64,000 nt of DNA, taken from Prochlorococcus marinus XMU1405 (GTDB lineage: Bacteria; Cyanobacteriota; Cyanobacteriia; PCC-6307; Cyanobiaceae). The first letter of the stretch is position 1. Every line of letters starts with the position of its first letter. The position numbers were made by a program, and so were the translations under genes. This document shows positions 46,716 through 54,532 of the stretch, piece after piece. A model generated the notes under the pieces. That model worked only from the letters and a program-made list of their open reading frames with translations. It was not told where the DNA came from and searched no databases. The stretch is taken from positions 248,001 to 312,000 of the forward strand of contig NZ_JAAORF010000002.1 of the NCBI RefSeq assembly GCF_017696275.1. Reading direction: 5' to 3'.

Positions 46716-47312
46716 ATGAAGCTTATCTTCATAAGTGGACCCTCTGGAAGTGGTAAAACAACTTTATCTAATCAAATACTAAAAAAAAACAAACAAGGTA
46801 TTGTTTTAAGTACCGACAACTACTATAAGACTGGGTTAAAAAGTAAATTACTATCAAAATTTGTAGAAGGTTATTTTGATAGGAGTATTAGTTTTAATAA
46901 CAAACTGTTGAAGAAAGATTTTGATTTTATTTATAAGAATCGAATTTCAATTCGTGATCGTTATTATGATTTTGAAAAGAAAACAATTCAAATTTTTTTA
47001 AACGAAAAAAAAAATATTAGTTTTTTAATTGTTGAAGGTATTTTTGCCAGAGAATTCTCAAGCACTTTAAATATTCAAGATTATTATTTTTTAGAAATAA
47101 AAACTAAAAAAAATGAGTGCATGAAAAGAGTTGTCAAAAGGGATATAAAAGATAGGGGGAAGGATAAAAAACAAGCTGAAAGTGATTTCTTAAAATCCTG
47201 GGACATTTATTACGAAAAAGGGAAACCTAATAGCACAAAAAATAATACAAATAGATTCATTATTGAGAAAAGTTCTGATTTAGATAAGATTATGAAAAAA
47301 TTATTTAATTAA
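46716..47312 (+). CDS. Uridine-kinase-like P-loop protein
   Basis: The 198-residue protein has a P-loop FISGPSGSGKTTLSNQIL near residues 5-20, STDNYYKT matching the uridine kinase substrate loop, and IVEGIFARE as its Walker B. It therefore belongs to the uridine kinase/phosphoribulokinase group, expected to phosphorylate a nucleoside or related alcohol. Its stop overlaps the stop of the convergent FAD protein by 12 bases. A role with the nucleotide-processing genes 1 kb upstream is possible but unproven. Confidence 0.85.
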   Translation: MKLIFISGPSGSGKTTLSNQILKKNKQGIVLSTDNYYKTGLKSKLLSKFVEGYFDRSISFNNKLLKKDFDFIYKNRISIRDRYYDFEKKTIQIFLNEKKNISFLIVEGIFAREFSSTLNIQDYYFLEIKTKKNECMKRVVKRDIKDRGKDKKQAESDFLKSWDIYYEKGKPNSTKNNTNRFIIEKSSDLDKIMKKLFN

Positions 47313-48467
47313 ATCATTAATTTTTTTTTCTAATATCAAAGCACTTAATATTGAGCCTTCAATTCTGCTAAATCCATCTCCTTCAAACCAGTCTCCGCAA
47401 AATCCAATTCTATATTTTCTACTAACTTGCAAAGATAATGGAACAGCAATGCCAGAAGGTTGAGAAGCTCTCCATTTCATAATAGAAATTTTTTCATCAA
47501 AAGTTAATTTATTTACTATAGAATTATCTTCAAAGAGTTTATTGAAATTTTCAATTATTTTTTTTTTAAAAACCTCTTCATCCTTTGCATTTAAATAAGA
47601 ATTAACGAACTCTTTATTTTTTGAATGTATTACAATACCTAAATTATTATTAACTTGCCGCTGAAAAATAATTCTTTCAAATCTAAATTTTTTTTCTAAA
47701 TTTTTTTTTAAATAAAAATACCTTTGTTTTTTAGAATAAAAATCTTTATAACTATAATTTTCATTTGTATAAATTAAAAAAGTTAACCTAGGTATAAATG
47801 TTTGTTCTTCTAAGAAATTTAATAGTAAATCTATTTTTTTATCATAATTTAAAGGAATAGCTTTTCTTAATGGAATTTGATTTATGTTTAATATTTTCAA
47901 TGACCTTTTATGCAACAACAAATTAGTTGAACAAATAAGATATTTAGATGTAAATTTATCTCCATTTTTTGATGTAAGTAACCATTCATTATTATTAAAC
48001 TTCAAATCAACTATTAAAGTTTCAAAATAAAAATCAATTTTACCCTTTAAATTATTAGATTCAATTATCTTTTGCGATAATTGACTCATAGAACCTAAAG
48101 ATAGATAATTAATACCGCAAGAAAATTCTGATTTTTCATTTTTTTCTAAAATAGAATCTTCATTTAGAAAAAATGTATCAGAGTCATCAATTTTAATAAA
48201 TTTATTTTCCAATAATTCATCAATATAACTTTTTAATAGAAGATTATTTTTACTGTTGGATATATTAAAATTTGGAGCACCATGGTTTAATTTCCATCCT
48301 TTAAATCTTTTGCTTATTCTTGTACTTGATCTACCTCCAAGTCCGCGACCAATTTCAACTAATGCAATCTTTTTTGTAATATTATTTTTCAGATAATTCG
48401 AAGCGAAGACACACGCAGATATTCCTCCACCTATTATTACTAAGTCATATGTAAAATCACTTTTCAT
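47301..48467 (-). CDS. FAD-dependent amine oxidase-like (renalase group)
   Basis: The 388-residue protein begins DLVIIGGGISACVFASNYL (GxGxxG FAD site, residues 12-17), has the GRGLGGRSSTR block of the flavin amine oxidase/renalase family, and the C-terminal FCGDWFEGDGFSRIEGSILSAL motif that binds FAD. The substrate is not predictable; renalases act on beta-NADH isomers, others on amines or carotenoid-like molecules. It is six bases downstream of the barrel-protein gene and presumably co-transcribed with it. Confidence 0.85.
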   Translation of the reverse strand: MKSDFTYDLVIIGGGISACVFASNYLKNNITKKIALVEIGRGLGGRSSTRISKRFKGWKLNHGAPNFNISNSKNNLLLKSYIDELLENKFIKIDDSDTFFLNEDSILEKNEKSEFSCGINYLSLGSMSQLSQKIIESNNLKGKIDFYFETLIVDLKFNNNEWLLTSKNGDKFTSKYLICSTNLLLHKRSLKILNINQIPLRKAIPLNYDKKIDLLLNFLEEQTFIPRLTFLIYTNENYSYKDFYSKKQRYFYLKKNLEKKFRFERIIFQRQVNNNLGIVIHSKNKEFVNSYLNAKDEEVFKKKIIENFNKLFEDNSIVNKLTFDEKISIMKWRASQPSGIAVPLSLQVSRKYRIGFCGDWFEGDGFSRIEGSILSALILEKKINDLIK

Positions 48468-48473
48468 AATTAC

Positions 48474-49313
48474 CTATTGACATAAATTATCTTTCATTTT
48501 CCAAAAACTATAAACAGAATCAAGCTTCTCTGATGATGAAAAATCAGATTCAATTACAGGTGTAATATTATTTTTTTTATAAAAACTAACTAAGTCGTTT
48601 GTGAAATCAAAAAAATTCTCCAAGGCATATAAACACTTTTCAGATATATATACCTCTTTCCAAGGACGAAATTTAAACCTTGCTATAAATTGTTTAGAAG
48701 GAATAAATAAACTTCCAAATAAATTTAATTTTTCTTCTTTTGATACATTTTTAAGATAAGTCACCTCATTCTGAAGAACTTTAATATCTGTACCATATTG
48801 AAACCAAATTGAATTTATTAATCCAGTCGAAATTTTTCTTTCTAACCTTTCTCTTTCTGAAGAAACATTATAATATTTTTTCAAATATGGATTGTAAGCT
48901 ATACCTAATTTAACTTTTAAATCTTTTTCTTTTTTTAAATAAGCTAATACATCAACTGAGTCAAAGTTTTTTTTCTTATTTGATCCCGACACAAGCAGAA
49001 TTTCACAATTTTTATTAGTCTGAGAATTTTTAACAAACTCTAAAAAATCCTGATACGATTTTTCTTTATTTTTTGAATATTGATGATAAAGACTGTAGTG
49101 ATATGTCACATTAAATTCATTATAGTTTTTAGATATATATTTTATAGTTGAGTTAAATAAATCCTTCTTTATAAGTCCTTTACATGGAATATTGATATTT
49201 TTTATATTATTTAATTTGCAGAAATTAAGTTTATTGTCTAACTGAGAAATATTTTTAAATGATAATTCAAACCTTATATTATTGTTCATTATTTCAAAGT
49301 CATATTTAATCAC
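48474..49313 (-). CDS. Possible methylenetetrahydrofolate reductase-like barrel protein
   Basis: The 279-residue soluble protein shows alternating strands and helices with features reminiscent of MetF: an early YHYSLYHQYSKN segment, NCEILLVSGSNKKKN, LGIAYNPYLKKYYNVSSERERLERKISTGL, NSIWFQYGTD and LFGSLFIPSKQF. Those correspond in order to MetF strands that bind FAD and folate, but key residues are not clear enough to call an active enzyme. It is translated with the downstream FAD protein. The identity is an inference; a different (beta-alpha)8 barrel remains possible. Confidence 0.55.
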   Translation of the reverse strand: MIKYDFEIMNNNIRFELSFKNISQLDNKLNFCKLNNIKNINIPCKGLIKKDLFNSTIKYISKNYNEFNVTYHYSLYHQYSKNKEKSYQDFLEFVKNSQTNKNCEILLVSGSNKKKNFDSVDVLAYLKKEKDLKVKLGIAYNPYLKKYYNVSSERERLERKISTGLINSIWFQYGTDIKVLQNEVTYLKNVSKEEKLNLFGSLFIPSKQFIARFKFRPWKEVYISEKCLYALENFFDFTNDLVSFYKKNNITPVIESDFSSSEKLDSVYSFWKMKDNLCQ

Positions 49314-49321
49314 TCAACATA

Positions 49322-49555
49322 TTAACGAAAACACGCATCTGCTACGATTCTTATTTTGGAAGTCGTCTTTTTATTCTTACCTTTTAGCAAATAACTAGGG
49401 GAAATCTCTAATGCAGCTTTTAAAGAAATTTTATCTTCTGAAGATTTTGCAATAATTTGATAAAAACATTTCCAATTTTCTGGTATTACTAAACCTGGCC
49501 ATGATAGATAAAGACCTATAAAAATCCCGAAAAATAAAAATAAAAGAAATCTCAT
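49322..49555 (-). CDS. Hypothetical small exported or anchored protein
   Basis: The 77-residue product starts with MRFLLFLFFGIFIGLYLSWPG, an uncleaved or cleaved signal-like helix, followed by NWKCFYQIIAKSSEDKISL and a basic C-terminus with a second cysteine in VADACFR. It lies eight bases upstream of the barrel-protein gene on the same strand. Probably a periplasm-facing or lumenal small protein; family not recognised. Confidence 0.52.
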   Translation of the reverse strand: MRFLLFLFFGIFIGLYLSWPGLVIPENWKCFYQIIAKSSEDKISLKAALEISPSYLLKGKNKKTTSKIRIVADACFR

Positions 49556-49724
49556 AACAAATAAAATTTTTAATTTTACTAATTAAAATTTAAAAACAAT
49601 AATTCAATTGTATTGGAAAATAATTAATAAATTACTTCCTTTCTTCTTATCGCAGATATTTATTCCATGAAAGATTTTCATGAACTCGAGAGGTTAGAAT
49701 AACAAAAAAGTATTATTTTAGAAT

Positions 49725-50129
49725 ATGGCTAGCCAAGATTATCTAATTGCAATAGCTTTAATAGAGCAAAACTTAGTTAGAGCAATGCCTCTTGGAGGTA
49801 AAGAAATTAAAGGTAATTTAGAGGAATCAGAAAATTTCAAGAAACTTGGAGAAGAGATAATTTTAAATCTTCTAATGAGAGTGTTTCAAAGAAGTGATGA
49901 AGGTTCTTTAAAAAGGGCTTCTGAAGAAAAAGGTTTGCTACTTGTTCATATGCATCCTAAAAGAATGCAGAAAGAGCTTCCATTCATAAAATCTGAATGG
50001 ATAAGAGATGGAGATACACAACAGTTTCTAAAATATCTTGGCAATCTCTCAAAAGAAGTATGGACTGCATCTTTCGTAAAATACAAAGGGATTGAATTTA
50101 CTTCTATCTCGAAGAATGATGAGATCTAA
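49725..50129 (+). CDS. Hypothetical conserved-looking cytosolic protein
   Basis: The 134-residue protein, MASQDYLIAIALIEQNLVRA, is soluble and largely helical, with SEEKGLLLVHMHPKRMQKELPFIKSEWIRDGDTQQF. I recall similar proteins across marine picocyanobacteria but no function. It is a single gene convergent with peptidase E. No catalytic motif is visible. Confidence 0.6.
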   Translation: MASQDYLIAIALIEQNLVRAMPLGGKEIKGNLEESENFKKLGEEIILNLLMRVFQRSDEGSLKRASEEKGLLLVHMHPKRMQKELPFIKSEWIRDGDTQQFLKYLGNLSKEVWTASFVKYKGIEFTSISKNDEI

Positions 50130-50150
50130 AATATATTAAAAATATTTTTT

Positions 50151-50831
50151 TCAAAGAATTTCTTTCTTTACAATCTTATTTTTCCTTGTAACTCTAAAGC
50201 AGTTTCTACCATTACCAAAATCAATTGAGGAATAGTCAAAATCATTTTTAATATGCAAGGCACAATTGCCCTCAATACATATACAAGATTCAATAATTTC
50301 TCTCTGAATAACATCATTAACGTAAGGTTCCCTCTCTTTCTCTTCATCGAAATGCGGGCAGGCAATACCTTCAACTATACCTAAGCAATCAATTATGGCT
50401 AATTCTTTAGCATAAGAATCAGTTATGCCTTTATCAAACCAGCAAATAGCCCCAGCACTTACACCACTCATTACAATTCCTTGTTCATAAGCAATTTGCA
50501 AAATTTTATGTAAATTCCATTCTTTCCAAACAGCTAACATACTTTTTGTATTTCCTCCGCCAACATAAATGATATCTTGAGTTAAAACTTTCTCTTCTAA
50601 GTTTTCTGTTCTAGAGAAGAAATCAATATGGCTTGTTATACAATCAAGTTTAGAAAATGCTCTATAAAAATTTAGTTTGTACAAACTACTATCGCCAGAT
50701 GCTGTTGGAATAAAGCAAATTTTAGGTCTTTTTTTATTAATTAAAGAAACTATATATTTTTCAATTTCAAGAGAGCCTAATGACCGTCCAAACCCTCCTC
50801 CCCCAATTGCGACTATATTTTTATTAGGCAT
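50151..50831 (-). CDS. Peptidase E (S51 family) alpha-aspartyl dipeptidase-like
   Basis: The 226-residue protein has an N-terminal AIGGGGFGRS, YVGGGNTKSML, and the nucleophile elbow GVSAGAICWF with the catalytic serine, the pattern of S51 peptidase E and its relatives (cyanophycinase is a longer cousin). It is expected to cleave Asp-X dipeptides in the cytosol. The start is 20 bases from the divergent acetyltransferase gene. Prochlorococcus lacks cyanophycin, so a dipeptidase role fits better. Confidence 0.86.
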   Translation of the reverse strand: MPNKNIVAIGGGGFGRSLGSLEIEKYIVSLINKKRPKICFIPTASGDSSLYKLNFYRAFSKLDCITSHIDFFSRTENLEEKVLTQDIIYVGGGNTKSMLAVWKEWNLHKILQIAYEQGIVMSGVSAGAICWFDKGITDSYAKELAIIDCLGIVEGIACPHFDEEKEREPYVNDVIQREIIESCICIEGNCALHIKNDFDYSSIDFGNGRNCFRVTRKNKIVKKEIL

Positions 50832-50851
50832 ATTAAATAAATGATTTATAT

Positions 50852-51322
50852 ATGAATTTAAGACAAATCACCATTAAAGATCAAATGGAATTAAAGAAGG
50901 TTTATTTTGATTCAATTCAATCTTTAGATGAAAAAATTTATAGTCAAGAACAAAAAAGAGCCTGGTCAAGCCAAGCTTGGAAAAACCCAAATTTTGATAA
51001 GTCAATAATTAAAGGAAAAGGATGGCTTATAAGTAAACAAGGAATAATTATTGCTTTTGCCACAAGATATCCCACCGATAGAATTGCGCTATTTTACTGT
51101 AAAGCTGAATTCCAAAGAAAAGGCTACGGCACTAAGTTACTTCTTAAATTAGAAGATGAAGCAAAGAAAGAAGGTTTAGATTCTCTTTATACTGAAGCGA
51201 GCTTAATAAGTTATGAATTATTTCTTAAAAATGAATGGGAAATTATACGTAAAGAAAAAGTCATTTTAAATAACATTTTTTTTGAAAGATATAAAATGAC
51301 TAAAATTATAAAAATTAATTAA
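50852..51322 (+). CDS. GNAT-family N-acetyltransferase
   Basis: The 156-residue protein has the GNAT core: an early strand-helix with DQMELKKVYFDSIQ, then ALFYCKAEFQRKGYGTKLLLKLEDEAKKEG, where QRKGYGTKL is the acetyl-CoA pyrophosphate loop (Q/RxxGxG/A), and a C-terminal TEASLISYELFLKNEWE. It acetylates an unidentified small amine or protein. It is divergent from peptidase E, and a small membrane protein follows two bases after its stop. Confidence 0.87.
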   Translation: MNLRQITIKDQMELKKVYFDSIQSLDEKIYSQEQKRAWSSQAWKNPNFDKSIIKGKGWLISKQGIIIAFATRYPTDRIALFYCKAEFQRKGYGTKLLLKLEDEAKKEGLDSLYTEASLISYELFLKNEWEIIRKEKVILNNIFFERYKMTKIIKIN

Positions 51323-51324
51323 TA

Positions 51325-51648
51325 ATGTCTGGCAAAAGCAAGGGATTAATTCTTATTCAAAGGGTTCTAATTTGGGCATTATACTTTTTTTCAGGATTTA
51401 TACTTTATTCAAACCAAGGTATTTTGCCTTCATTGATAATTACTTTCTCAAGAATTATTTATCCATTATCTATTTTTTGGTTACAAATAAGAATTAAAAA
51501 AAGAACCAATTTTCTGCATATTGATTCAAAAATGACAACTTCGCAATTATGGTTCAATTTATTACCCGTTATTGCATCTCTATTAACTGTAATTTTTTCT
51601 TTAACTAATTCTTTCTTATATATCCTAGGAAAATTAATTAACTCTTAA
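51325..51648 (+). CDS. Hypothetical membrane protein
   Basis: The 107-residue product has three hydrophobic segments (about residues 10-25, 30-50 and 78-95), with the basic loop RIKKRTNF in between. It begins two bases after the acetyltransferase, so the two are presumably co-transcribed. No family recognised; no catalytic residues apparent. Confidence 0.58.
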   Translation: MSGKSKGLILIQRVLIWALYFFSGFILYSNQGILPSLIITFSRIIYPLSIFWLQIRIKKRTNFLHIDSKMTTSQLWFNLLPVIASLLTVIFSLTNSFLYILGKLINS

Positions 51649-51762
51649 ATAAATCAATTATTGTTAATTAGCCTTAGAAATTTCTCTAATAAAAAACATA
51701 ATGTAAAGAAATTTGTCTTTTACTTATATTTGTTTAAATTTTAAATAGTGATCAATAAAATC

Positions 51763-51912
51763 ATGAAAAATATTTCATTAAAGGGAAATATTAATTTTGA
51801 TAAAAAAAAATATATAAATAATTATGAATTATTCTCTTTAAAAATCACAGATAGTTTATATAAAAAAGATATTGGCAAATTCCTTGAGACTCTCTCTTCT
51901 CACTTTATTTAG
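51763..51912 (+). CDS. Possible small soluble protein, 49 residues
   Basis: An ATG frame encodes MKNISLKGNINFDKKKYINN and ends FLETLSSHFI. The composition is polar with a short hydrophobic C-terminus. It is the only sizeable frame between the previous gene and the DUF3303-like gene, but the AT bias makes short frames common. Weak evidence. Confidence 0.3.
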   Translation: MKNISLKGNINFDKKKYINNYELFSLKITDSLYKKDIGKFLETLSSHFI

Positions 51913-52004
51913 GAAAATATTCTTTTTCTGATCTTCAAATTCAAACAGTCCCATTAATTAATTAGTATTTGAGGGATAATGAGTAAAATCTTAAGAATAC
52001 TCCA

Positions 52005-52322
52005 ATGCAATTATTTCTTGCTGACTGCCAATTCCCAGATATTGAGAATCAAGTGAAAGCTTATCAATTATTTGTAGAAGCTTGGGATAATGGTGAAATT
52101 GCTAAATCAGATAAAACAGATAAATTTGAGATGTTATTTAGAGTTCATGCTCCAGGGGAGGGTAGAGTAGTTTGTTTATGTAAGGCAGAGAGTGATAAAG
52201 AAATTTTCGAGCATTTTGCTCCATGGAGAGCCAAATTTGGCATTCATATGGAATTTACACCTGTAATAAGTTGTCAAAATGTTGTTGATTACCATAAAGA
52301 TTTGTTTAAAACTTTAGGGTAA
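52005..52322 (+). CDS. DUF3303-like small protein
   Basis: The 105-residue protein, MQLFLADCQFPDIENQVKAY, carries FEMLFRVHAPGEGRVVCLCKAESDKEIFEHFAPWRAKFGIHMEF, the compact ferredoxin-like alpha/beta pattern I associate with DUF3303 and related dimeric barrel proteins. It is probably cytosolic; its function is unknown. A further small membrane protein begins 23 bases downstream. Confidence 0.68.
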   Translation: MQLFLADCQFPDIENQVKAYQLFVEAWDNGEIAKSDKTDKFEMLFRVHAPGEGRVVCLCKAESDKEIFEHFAPWRAKFGIHMEFTPVISCQNVVDYHKDLFKTLG

Positions 52323-52345
52323 TTAGCTTAAATCTTAAATTTATC

Positions 52346-52525
52346 GTGATTAAACCTTTTTCCAATCTTATTTATAAAAAAAAAGATAGAAATTTTCGTT
52401 CTTCAAAAAATAAGCTTAATAAAGAAGAAAATGTCAAATCTAAACCATTAATAATATTTGGTTTTATCATCTCATTAACTTCCATCTTTTTACTTTTATT
52501 CACCATTAATAATAAATTTGGATGA
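52346..52525 (+). CDS. Small single-helix membrane protein, GTG start
   Basis: A GTG-started 59-residue frame reads IKPFSNLIYKKKDRNFRSSK, a basic region, then one hydrophobic helix (about residues 35-55, PLIIFGFIISLTSIFLLLF) and a short end. The basic-then-helix order predicts an N-in membrane protein. It follows the DUF3303-like gene on the same strand. Family not recognised. Confidence 0.45.
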   Translation: MIKPFSNLIYKKKDRNFRSSKNKLNKEENVKSKPLIIFGFIISLTSIFLLLFTINNKFG

Positions 52526-52595
52526 TATATGAGTAATTAAAACTATTACCTGAGAACAAATATGTTCTATTATTAAATTAAAAATAACTAACTAA

Positions 52596-52712
52596 ATGGC
52601 GTTTAACGAAGGGGGAATGGCATCGGGCCTTCTAATCATCGCGGTATCAATAATTTTTGCCGCCGGTTTTGGATTTTTAGTCTTGCATTTTGTACCTGGT
52701 ACTCCATTTTAG
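52596..52712 (+). CDS. Glycine-rich single-helix microprotein, 38 residues
   Basis: The frame MAFNEGGMASGLLIIAVSII and then FAAGFGFLVLHFVPGTPF gives one small-residue-rich membrane helix with no charges inside. This resembles small photosystem subunits in size and style, and its GC content is above its surroundings, which favours a real, well-expressed gene. I cannot match it to PsbX, PsbY, PetM, PetN or PsaM. Likely a thylakoid membrane microprotein. Confidence 0.65.
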   Translation: MAFNEGGMASGLLIIAVSIIFAAGFGFLVLHFVPGTPF

Positions 52713-52744
52713 GTTATCCAACTGAATTTGATTCACAAAATATC

Positions 52745-53014
52745 TTAAACATTAACAGTTTCTAAATCCTGCATTTGATTATCATCAGAATTAGATTTAT
52801 TCTTTAATCGATAGGCATAAACTAAAGATCCTAAAGCTATAGTACTAGAGGCAAAAATCCCCGATATTAGTATCAAGGCAAAAAGAGCTCCAATTAATCC
52901 TCCTTTTAATCTAAGCAAATTTGATTTGATTAAAAGTATTGATAAGAAAATAATAGTAGCTTTAAGAGAAGAGATTTTCAAAAAAGTAAATGGATAAAAA
53001 GGATTTAACAACAT
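52745..53014 (-). CDS. Hypothetical membrane protein
   Basis: The 89-residue protein has two hydrophobic helices (about residues 18-32 and 38-68, the latter GGLIGALFALILISGIFASSTIALGSL) and a polar, Asp/Asn-rich end. The glycine-rich helix pair is typical of small cyanobacterial membrane proteins. The ATG at 53014 is the only ATG, so the start may be right, but the N-terminal residues look atypical. Function unknown. Confidence 0.52.
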   Translation of the reverse strand: MLLNPFYPFTFLKISSLKATIIFLSILLIKSNLLRLKGGLIGALFALILISGIFASSTIALGSLVYAYRLKNKSNSDDNQMQDLETVNV

Positions 53015-53071
53015 TTTTTGACGTAATATAATTTAATTTATTCTAAAAATAAATTTAAAAAACCGCATAAA

Positions 53072-53093
53072 AAAAGACTCAAATGAGTCTTTT
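53072..53093 (-). terminator. Intrinsic terminator after the 53.1-kb microprotein
   Basis: AAAAGACTC (53072-53080), loop AAAT, GAGTCTTTT (53085-53093) form a perfect nine-bp stem. Read on the minus strand it is followed by a T-run, directly downstream of the 45-residue gene's stop at 53118. Confidence 0.8.
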
Positions 53094-53117
53094 AAAATCT
53101 ATATTAAACATGATGAT

Positions 53118-53255
53118 TTATGCATCAGGGTCAAAATTCTTTAGGTTTGGACCCGCCACAAGACCAACAAGACCAAAAAGGACTAAAGAACCAATTCCAA
53201 AGCCTGCTGCCCATGGATTGAAACCACCTAAAGCAAAAGAAGCTAATAAATTCAT
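53118..53255 (-). CDS. Small membrane protein, 45 residues
   Basis: The preferred start (ATG 53255) gives MNLLASFALGGFNPWAAGFG and IGSLVLFGLVGLVAGPNLKNFDPDA: one glycine/alanine-rich helix with a negatively charged end. Local GC is higher than average and a strong terminator follows, suggesting high expression. It lacks the ExxNGRxAM motif of high-light-inducible proteins, so I do not call it Hli. A longer upstream frame looks like non-coding extension. Confidence 0.68.
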   Translation of the reverse strand: MNLLASFALGGFNPWAAGFGIGSLVLFGLVGLVAGPNLKNFDPDA

Positions 53256-53453
53256 GATTTTAAAACATAATATCTCCGAGTTAGCATACAGATTTTTATG
53301 AAAAATATACCTATATTGAGACATTTCTTCGTAATTATTAGAATGGTTTAACTATCCCTTTATAAAAATCCACAAAATTTTTATTATTTGTTTTATTATC
53401 GGAGTACCACCATTTGTTGGGGCACTTCAAGACCATCCAAACTGTTTTTTCTA

Positions 53454-53834
53454 ATGAATTCCAACTATATCTTTATTTATGATGGAGAATGCCCTTTCTG
53501 CAACCATTTTGCTGAGCTCCTTGAGATCAAAAGCAAGATAAATAATATTAAAATTCTTGATGGTCGTAAAAATTTAACTCTAATTAAATCTCTTCTAGAT
53601 AAAGGTTATGATCTAGATAAAGGAGCTATTCTCCTGAAAGATGAAGATATCTTTCACGGAGCAGAGGCAATTAATACTATTTGTAGACAGATAAATAATC
53701 CCTCAAGTAGTTTACTGTTGTTACTTACTAGAGTGTTTAAATCAAATAAACGAACAAATTTGATATTTCCTTTACTAGTAAGAGCCAGAAGATTCGCATT
53801 GATATCAAAAGGTATATCGTTATCCCTAGTTTAA
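53454..53834 (+). CDS. DCC-family thiol-disulfide protein (DUF393)
   Basis: The 126-residue product (start ATG 53454) has the signature YDGECPFCNHF, a CxxC redox motif in a thioredoxin-like N-terminal fold, then a basic C-terminal helical region. DCC/DUF393 proteins are predicted to be thiol-disulfide oxidoreductases. The upstream in-frame extension from 53388 lacks family-like sequence and is not used. The substrate is unknown. Confidence 0.87.
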   Translation: MNSNYIFIYDGECPFCNHFAELLEIKSKINNIKILDGRKNLTLIKSLLDKGYDLDKGAILLKDEDIFHGAEAINTICRQINNPSSSLLLLLTRVFKSNKRTNLIFPLLVRARRFALISKGISLSLV

Positions 53835-53941
53835 AAATAAAAACTTTCTAAATATTAAATAACATATTTATAAGCTTCTGTATCAATAAATGATAATTAA
53901 TTATTTCTTAGCTAGAACTAGGTGGTAGTAACAAGTATTAA

Positions 53942-54127
53942 ATGATAGAAAACTTCAATCCATTTATTTCATTGGGTGGTGATAACCAAAAAGTTAATCA
54001 TATGGCTGAAGCGGCACTTGAAATGAATTTAACTTGCAATGATTTAAAGAAAGATTTAAATTTAACTGATGGTGATGTAGTGGATATGTTGCAACTAGTC
54101 ATGGATAGATTTAAAAATAGTAACTAA
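53942..54127 (+). CDS. Hypothetical small soluble protein
   Basis: A 61-residue frame reads MIENFNPFISLGGDNQKVNH then a helical AEAALEMNLTCNDLKKDLNLTDGDVVDMLQLVMDRF. It is short, acidic and helical, which suits a folded regulator or adaptor, but no family is recognised. A ribosome-binding-like GGTGG lies upstream. Confidence 0.5.
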   Translation: MIENFNPFISLGGDNQKVNHMAEAALEMNLTCNDLKKDLNLTDGDVVDMLQLVMDRFKNSN

Positions 54128-54163
54128 ATATCTTAATTAATCACTAAATATCTATTTTTTTTA

Positions 54164-54466
54164 ATGAAAACAGTACAAATTGAGTTTTCGAAATATGAAT
54201 TAGTTAACTTTTTATGGCCTGAATTAATAGAAGACTACGGATTTGATAAAGCCAGAAAAATAGTTTCTCAAGCTATTGACTTACAAAAAATGAATGGGAC
54301 TAAAAATAGCACCATGCCAATCATATTTTCAGGAACAGGAGGATTAGCTCTAATACCAATACAAATGCTAGAAAAAGAAAACTTTGAGATTAGTTATAAA
54401 GATAATCAAGTTTTAATATTTAATCTTAAAAGAAAGTCATTTCAAATCTTAAATGAAGCAAACTAA
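54164..54466 (+). CDS. Hypothetical small soluble protein
   Basis: The 100-residue protein contains VQIEFSKYELVNFLWPELIEDYGF and a beta-rich second half (IIFSGTGGLALIPIQMLEKEN). No motif is recognised. It is in the same orientation as the previous small gene and the metallo-beta-lactamase-fold gene that follows, so they may form a transcript. Confidence 0.52.
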   Translation: MKTVQIEFSKYELVNFLWPELIEDYGFDKARKIVSQAIDLQKMNGTKNSTMPIIFSGTGGLALIPIQMLEKENFEISYKDNQVLIFNLKRKSFQILNEAN

Positions 54467-54532
54467 TATAAATTAGTAATTTCTCGATAAAGCCAAAATT
54501 ACCTTATAGTCTAATAAAACAATTAATTGATA

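Noticed and set aside
53083-53301. Plus-strand 72-residue frame overlapping the 53.1-kb microprotein
   Set aside because: It starts inside the terminator hairpin, is Pro/Lys-rich from antisense codons, and the minus-strand frame has a coherent membrane helix.
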